Origin: an uncultured Salinimicrobium sp.
GTDB lineage: Bacteria > Bacteroidota > Bacteroidia > Flavobacteriales > Flavobacteriaceae
Direction of reading: 5' to 3'
DNA length: 8,769 nt
NCBI GenBank assembly: GCA_946887025.1
Contig: CAMPJY010000112.1
Coordinates: 1-8,769 of the forward strand
The notes beneath the pieces are model-generated. The model worked only from the letters and a program-made list of their open reading frames with translations, made no database searches and was not told where the DNA came from. Below, one piece after another: positions 5,105-8,769 of this stretch (position 1 is the first letter of the stretch; every line of letters begins with the position of its first letter). The position numbers and the translations under genes were made by a program.

Positions 5105-6503
5105 TCAATTTATGGCCATCCTGCTTTTCACTTCAGGAAGCCTTGTAGCGCAGACCCAGCAAAAGGTGAAAAAAAACTATCCCCTGAACAACGATGCCAC
5201 TATCGCGGTGGATGCCCAGCATACTAAACTGGTGTTCGAAACCTGGGATAAGAATGAAATGCAGATAGAAGCTTTCATTGATACTAAAGGCCTTTCCGAG
5301 GAAGAGGTTAAAAAGGCGCTTGAGGACTGGCAGGTGAGCGTAAAAGGGGATAAGAGCAGTATGACGGTGACTTCGAATGCCGGAGGATTTGGAAAATTTC
5401 CCCCTTTGCCAAACCTGGATTCTTTGCAGATGATGACGACTCACATCATCGGACCTATAATGGACGGTTTGGCTCCCATGATTGCAGATCTGTCCCAACA
5501 CCCGCCCTTACCCCCGGAATTTATGGCAAGTGTAAGCAACCTGAAATTTGACCATGAAGCTTATAAAAGGGATGGAGAAGAATACATGAAGAAATGGGAG
5601 AAAGAAATGGAAGAAAAGTTTGGCAAGGACGTCGAGATCAAAATGCAGAAATGGAGCGAAAATTTTGAGAAAGATGCCGAAAAATGGAGTGCCCAAATGG
5701 AAAAAAAGATGGCAGCCTGGGAGAAAGAACATGCAAAAGATATGGAGGCCTGGGCCGAACAGTTTGGAACCGAAATGGAAGCCTGGGGTGAGCAGTTTGG
5801 AAAGGAAATGGAAGTATGGGCTCAGCAGTTTGAAAATGCTGAAGGGAGCAACAAGGTCGTTTCCAAAAATCAGGTAAGGATAATCAAAGGAAGTGATAGT
5901 AAGGCCAAAAAGACCCTGATTATTAGGATGCCAAAAAACGCAAAATTAAACCTTGATGTCCGGTTTGGGGAGGTGAAATTGGCAGATAAAACTACTGATT
6001 TAAGGGCTCAAATTTCTCACAGTAACCTGACTGCTAATATTATTGATGGTAAAAGAACCAAAGTAGAAGTGTCCTATTCCCCTGTTAAGATCAAGGTATG
6101 GGATTATGGGGTACTGAACACCAATTATGTGCATAATGCGAGTATTGATAAGGCTATCAGCCTGAAACTTGCTTCCGCTTCGAGTAATGTAAAAATAGGG
6201 GAAATAAAAGAGACTGCAGTTATTTCCGGGACTTTCGGAAATCTGGATATCCTGAAATTGGCACCAGATTTTAATAGTGTGGATATCAGCCTCGAAAATT
6301 CAAATCTCGACCTTAATATTCCCGAAACCGCTCTGGATTTCAATTACACCGGTTCTCAGAGCACCATAGAATATCCTTCCAGTATTAAGGCTAAACCGAT
6401 AAAGAGCTATGACAGCGAACTGATCAATGGGTATCAGAACTCAGCCAATGGGTCCGGGATCGTTATCATTAAAGCTAAGTTCAGCGAGGTTACTGTTGAA
6501 TAG
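5076..6503 (+). CDS. Exported protein with Trp-hendecad coiled-coil repeats and beta-rich DUF4097-like C-terminus
   Basis: A 475 aa secreted or periplasmic protein of unknown role. The signal peptide has a basic start (MKTLRRYKLSQ), a core AILLFTSGS and a site LVA|QTQQ, a frequent Bacteroidota cleavage before Gln. Order after that: a short beta-rich segment (about 33-105) with ETWDKNEMQIEAF, a Pro/Leu-rich linker (about 106-155), a highly charged helix (about 160-255) holding six contiguous 11-residue repeats each marked by Trp, and a C-terminal half (about 265-475) of alternating short strands resembling DUF4097-type beta repeats. There are no cysteines, so it is not a lipoprotein. I chose ATG at 5076 over 5055 because it gives a normal signal peptide and a smaller overlap with the upstream gene. 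As third gene of the sigma operon it may sense or answer envelope stress; that is inference. Two hairpins end the operon. Confidence 0.85.
   Translation: MKTLRRYKLSQFMAILLFTSGSLVAQTQQKVKKNYPLNNDATIAVDAQHTKLVFETWDKNEMQIEAFIDTKGLSEEEVKKALEDWQVSVKGDKSSMTVTSNAGGFGKFPPLPNLDSLQMMTTHIIGPIMDGLAPMIADLSQHPPLPPEFMASVSNLKFDHEAYKRDGEEYMKKWEKEMEEKFGKDVEIKMQKWSENFEKDAEKWSAQMEKKMAAWEKEHAKDMEAWAEQFGTEMEAWGEQFGKEMEVWAQQFENAEGSNKVVSKNQVRIIKGSDSKAKKTLIIRMPKNAKLNLDVRFGEVKLADKTTDLRAQISHSNLTANIIDGKRTKVEVSYSPVKIKVWDYGVLNTNYVHNASIDKAISLKLASASSNVKIGEIKETAVISGTFGNLDILKLAPDFNSVDISLENSNLDLNIPETALDFNYTGSQSTIEYPSSIKAKPIKSYDSELINGYQNSANGSGIVIIKAKFSEVTVE
5637..5834 (+). repeat. Six tandem 33-bp units encoding a Trp-marked hendecad
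   Basis: Six consecutive 11-codon units, each with Trp at position 6. The last three read KDMEAWAEQFG, TEMEAWGEQFG and KEMEVWAQQFE; the earlier ones are IKMQKWSENFE, KDAEKWSAQME and KKMAAWEKEHA. A seventh related unit (EYMKKWEKEME, 5580-5612) lies upstream, separated by 8 residues. The DNA units differ at many positions, so the periodicity is held by the protein and is not a recent duplication. Hendecad spacing (11 residues over 3 helical turns) suits a straight or slightly right-handed coiled coil. Confidence 0.85.
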
Positions 6504-6533
6504 GAGAAGAGTTTTATTATTTGTTTTGAATTA

Positions 6534-6561
6534 AAGACGCCTCCCGGGGCGTTTTTTTTTT
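6534..6561 (+). terminator. Rho-independent terminator of the sigma operon
   Basis: The GC-rich stem ACGCC (6537-6541) pairs with GGCGT (6548-6552) around a six-base loop and is followed by ten uninterrupted T residues (6552-6561). It lies about 30 nt past the stop of the exported-protein gene. Confidence 0.85.
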
Positions 6562-6578
6562 GCCAAATTTGGCTGCAT

Positions 6579-6614
6579 AAAAAAATCCCGAAGCCACAGC
6601 CTCGGGATTTTTTT
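6579..6614. terminator. Bidirectional terminator between the sigma operon and secA
   Basis: A near-perfect inverted repeat. Seven A residues and TCCCGA on the left pair with TCGGGA and seven T residues on the right. After one A-C mismatch, GC/GC closes a CACA loop. The A-run and T-run give a U-tract on either strand, so it can end secA on the minus strand and back up the operon terminator on the plus strand. Confidence 0.85.
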
Positions 6615-6663
6615 ATGGATAAGCTTTTTCTATGTTTTACTCCTTGAAAAAGTCTCTGTTTTT

Positions 6664-8769
6664 CTATTCATCCACAAGTACCCAGTCCCCTTTGTCCAAA
6701 AGTGGGATGGCCTGCTTGTATTTCATGCTTTTGTTTTCTCCGCTCATCACATTCTTGATGGTTACTTTATCATTACGGCCAATCTTCGGCTGGTCTCTGA
6801 CAATAGTTTCCGTGACAGCCGGTCTTCGCTGCTGCGTCTGGGAAGCAGCTCTGCTCTGTGCAGCACGTTCGTCCATATTAGGGATCTCTTCCTTGCTGGT
6901 TTCCACTTTCTCCCTTCTCTGAGGTTGCCTGGCTTCATGAATGGTGTTGGGATTGCGCACAGGCAATTCTCCTTTGAAAAGGAATGAGATCACATCTTTG
7001 TTCACCTGGTCCAACATGCTCTTGAACAGTTCAAAAGACTCGAACTTATATATAAGCAATGGATCCTTCTGCTCGTGCACTGCAAGCTGGACACTCTGCT
7101 TTAACTCGTCCATCTTGCGAAGGTGAGTTTTCCAGGCATCATCAATGATGGCAAGGGTGATGTTCTTCTCAAAATCATTTACCAGCTGCTTTCCTTCAGT
7201 ATCGTAAGCTTTCTGGAGATTGGTTACCACCTGAAGAGTTTTCACTCCATCTGTAAAGGGAACAGAGATACGTTCGAAATTATTGCCTTTATCCTCGAAG
7301 ACCTGTTTGATTACAGGGAAGGCATCCTCCGCATTGCGTTTCATCTTATCCTGATAGTGCTGGTAGGCGGCCTTGTAAACCTCTCCCGCAATTTTCAGGC
7401 TGTCCCACTTTTTGAAGTTCTCTTCTGAAACCGGAGAGCTCATTGAGTAGTAGCGGATCAGTTCGAATTCGAAGTTCTTGAAATCGTCTGCCAGTTTGTT
7501 GGATTCAGCGATAACCTCAGCGGTGTCGTAGATCATGTTGGCGATATCTACTCTGAGACGGTCTCCAAATAGGGCGTGGTAGCGGCGCTTGTAGACCACC
7601 TCCCGTTGGGCGTTCATCACATCGTCATATTCCAGAAGTCGCTTACGTACCCCAAAGTTGTTTTCTTCCACCTTCTTCTGTGCCCGTTCAATGGATTTGG
7701 AGATCATGGAGTGCTGGATCACTTCTCCTTCTTCCAGACCCATACGGTCCATCAGTTTGGCTATCTTTTCAGAACCGAAAAGACGCATCAGGTTGTCCTC
7801 CAGGGAAACATAGAACTGGGAACTTCCCGGATCTCCCTGACGTCCACTACGACCCCTAAGCTGCCTGTCCACCCGACGGGAATCATGTCGCTCGGTACCC
7901 ACGATGGCGAGACCTCCTGCCGCTTTCACTTCCGGGCTTAATTTAATGTCAGTACCCCTACCAGCCATGTTGGTGGCTATGGTAACGATTCCACTTTTTC
8001 CGGCTTCCGCAACGATGTCAGCCTCCTTTTTATGAAGTTTGGCATTCAGTACGTTGTGTGGAACCTTACGCAAGGTAAGCATACGGCTCAGGAGCTCTGA
8101 AATCTCCACGGAGGTGGTACCAATTAGTACCGGTCTACCCTCCCTGGAAAGTTTGGTGACATCCTCAATTACCGCATTATATTTTTCACGCTTGGTCTTG
8201 TAGACCATGTCTTCCTTATCTTTTCGAGCAATAGGTCGGTTGGTGGGAATCTCCACCACATCCAGCTTATAGATTTCCCATAACTCTCCGGCTTCCGTAA
8301 CTGCTGTTCCCGTCATCCCTGAAAGTTTGCGGTACATTCTGAAATAGTTCTGGAGGGTAACCGTAGCAAAGGTCTGGGTAGCATCCTCGATCTTCACATT
8401 TTCCTTAGCCTCGATTGCCTGGTGTAGTCCATCGCTGTAACGACGGCCTTCCATGATACGACCGGTCTGCTCGTCCACGATTTTCACCTTGTTATCCATC
8501 ACCACATACTCGGTATCTTTTTCGAAAAGGGTGTATGCTTTCAGCAACTGACGAAGCGTGTGAATCCTTTCACTCTTTACGCTGTATTCGCGGAAAAGTT
8601 CCTCTTTTTTCTCTGCCTCCTCTTCTTTTGAAAGACCCAGTTTCTCAATCTTGGCGATTTCCATTCCTATTTCCGGCATCACGAAAAAGTCTGGATTATC
8701 GGGGCCGGAAAGGAATTCTATTCCCCTGTCGGTTAAGTCTATCTGGTTGTTTTTTTCCTCTATTACGAA
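6664..8769 (-). CDS. secA: Preprotein translocase ATPase SecA, C-terminal part (5' end outside window)
   Basis: SecA powers protein export through SecYEG. The window holds the last 701 codons; the frame stays open through 8769, so the N-terminal ATPase domain with Walker A lies beyond the window edge. Visible from the upstream side: [20 protein letters not shown] near the preprotein-binding/NBD2 junction, GMTGTA (about 8302-8319), the helicase-like motif [10 protein letters not shown] (about 7945-7975) and the arginine-finger motif [18 protein letters not shown] (about 7815-7868). Next comes the helical scaffold/two-helix-finger region with [20 protein letters not shown] Gln/Arg-rich linker near 6830-6940 leads to the C-terminus. 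There the usual zinc-binding tail is replaced: KIGRND (6769-6786) is followed by 34 residues without cysteine, ending GDWVLVDE. Met-like starts near 8682 are internal. A terminator lies about 50 nt past the stop. Confidence 0.97.
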   Translation of the reverse strand, partial: FVIEEKNNQIDLTDRGIEFLSGPDNPDFFVMPEIGMEIAKIEKLGLSKEEEAEKKEELFREYSVKSERIHTLRQLLKAYTLFEKDTEYVVMDNKVKIVDEQTGRIMEGRRYSDGLHQAIEAKENVKIEDATQTFATVTLQNYFRMYRKLSGMTGTAVTEAGELWEIYKLDVVEIPTNRPIARKDKEDMVYKTKREKYNAVIEDVTKLSREGRPVLIGTTSVEISELLSRMLTLRKVPHNVLNAKLHKKEADIVAEAGKSGIVTIATNMAGRGTDIKLSPEVKAAGGLAIVGTERHDSRRVDRQLRGRSGRQGDPGSSQFYVSLEDNLMRLFGSEKIAKLMDRMGLEEGEVIQHSMISKSIERAQKKVEENNFGVRKRLLEYDDVMNAQREVVYKRRYHALFGDRLRVDIANMIYDTAEVIAESNKLADDFKNFEFELIRYYSMSSPVSEENFKKWDSLKIAGEVYKAAYQHYQDKMKRNAEDAFPVIKQVFEDKGNNFERISVPFTDGVKTLQVVTNLQKAYDTEGKQLVNDFEKNITLAIIDDAWKTHLRKMDELKQSVQLAVHEQKDPLLIYKFESFELFKSMLDQVNKDVISFLFKGELPVRNPNTIHEARQPQRREKVETSKEEIPNMDERAAQSRAASQTQQRRPAVTETIVRDQPKIGRNDKVTIKNVMSGENKSMKYKQAIPLLDKGDWVLVDE

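Noticed and set aside
5637..5834. The 33-bp repeats considered as a DNA-level tandem repeat or CRISPR-like array
   Set aside because: Units are contiguous without spacers, diverged at the DNA level and strictly in frame, so they are protein repeats.
7576..7941. Plus-strand open frame of 121 codons inside secA
   Set aside because: It is the complement of highly conserved SecA motifs; its His-rich translation reflects codon use of the real gene.

Overview
The window looks like chromosomal DNA of a Bacteroidota member, most likely Flavobacteriia. The evidence is the protein families present (DUF2911, a Bacteroidota-type SecA, a sigma factor paired with a zinc-less membrane protein), the absence of Shine-Dalgarno sequences before nearly every start, a TAnnTTTG-type promoter box, and exported proteins cleaved before Gln. 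No mobile element, CRISPR array, tRNA or rRNA was seen, and no gap longer than 300 bases lacks a gene.

Layout. Positions 83-904 hold a small acidic protein and a PAP2-family membrane phosphatase in a likely two-gene operon. This runs tail-to-tail into meaB (901-1965, minus strand), and the two stop codons share the tetranucleotide TTAA. Divergent from meaB is ohr (2038-2463), an organic-hydroperoxide reductase, followed by two hairpins in tandem. A membrane-anchored DUF2911 protein (2597-3169) converges on a four-helix-bundle DUF2383-like protein (3261-3758, minus strand), with a terminator between them.

Positions 3901-6503 are the most interesting part: three overlapping co-directional genes. 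They encode an ECF-type sigma-70 factor, a single-pass membrane protein in the position of an anti-sigma factor, and an exported protein. The exported protein carries six contiguous tryptophan-marked 11-residue (hendecad) repeats followed by a beta-rich DUF4097-like C-terminus. Overlaps of 17 and 29 nt imply tight co-expression. The natural reading is an envelope-sensing unit in which an extracytoplasmic signal frees the sigma factor and the third gene is an effector or sensor; that reading is inference. A good TAnnTTTG promoter box lies just upstream, and the sigma gene appears to start with a non-ATG codon.

Two terminators at 6534-6614, the second usable in both directions, separate this operon from secA (6664 to beyond 8769, minus strand). 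Only the C-terminal 701 codons of secA are visible. Its C-terminus keeps the KIGRND lead-in of the usual zinc-binding tail but has no cysteines after it.

Apart from the sigma operon, the genes are mostly housekeeping or stress functions (translocation, peroxide defence, mutase chaperoning, lipid or polyprenyl phosphate hydrolysis) with no obvious common pathway.
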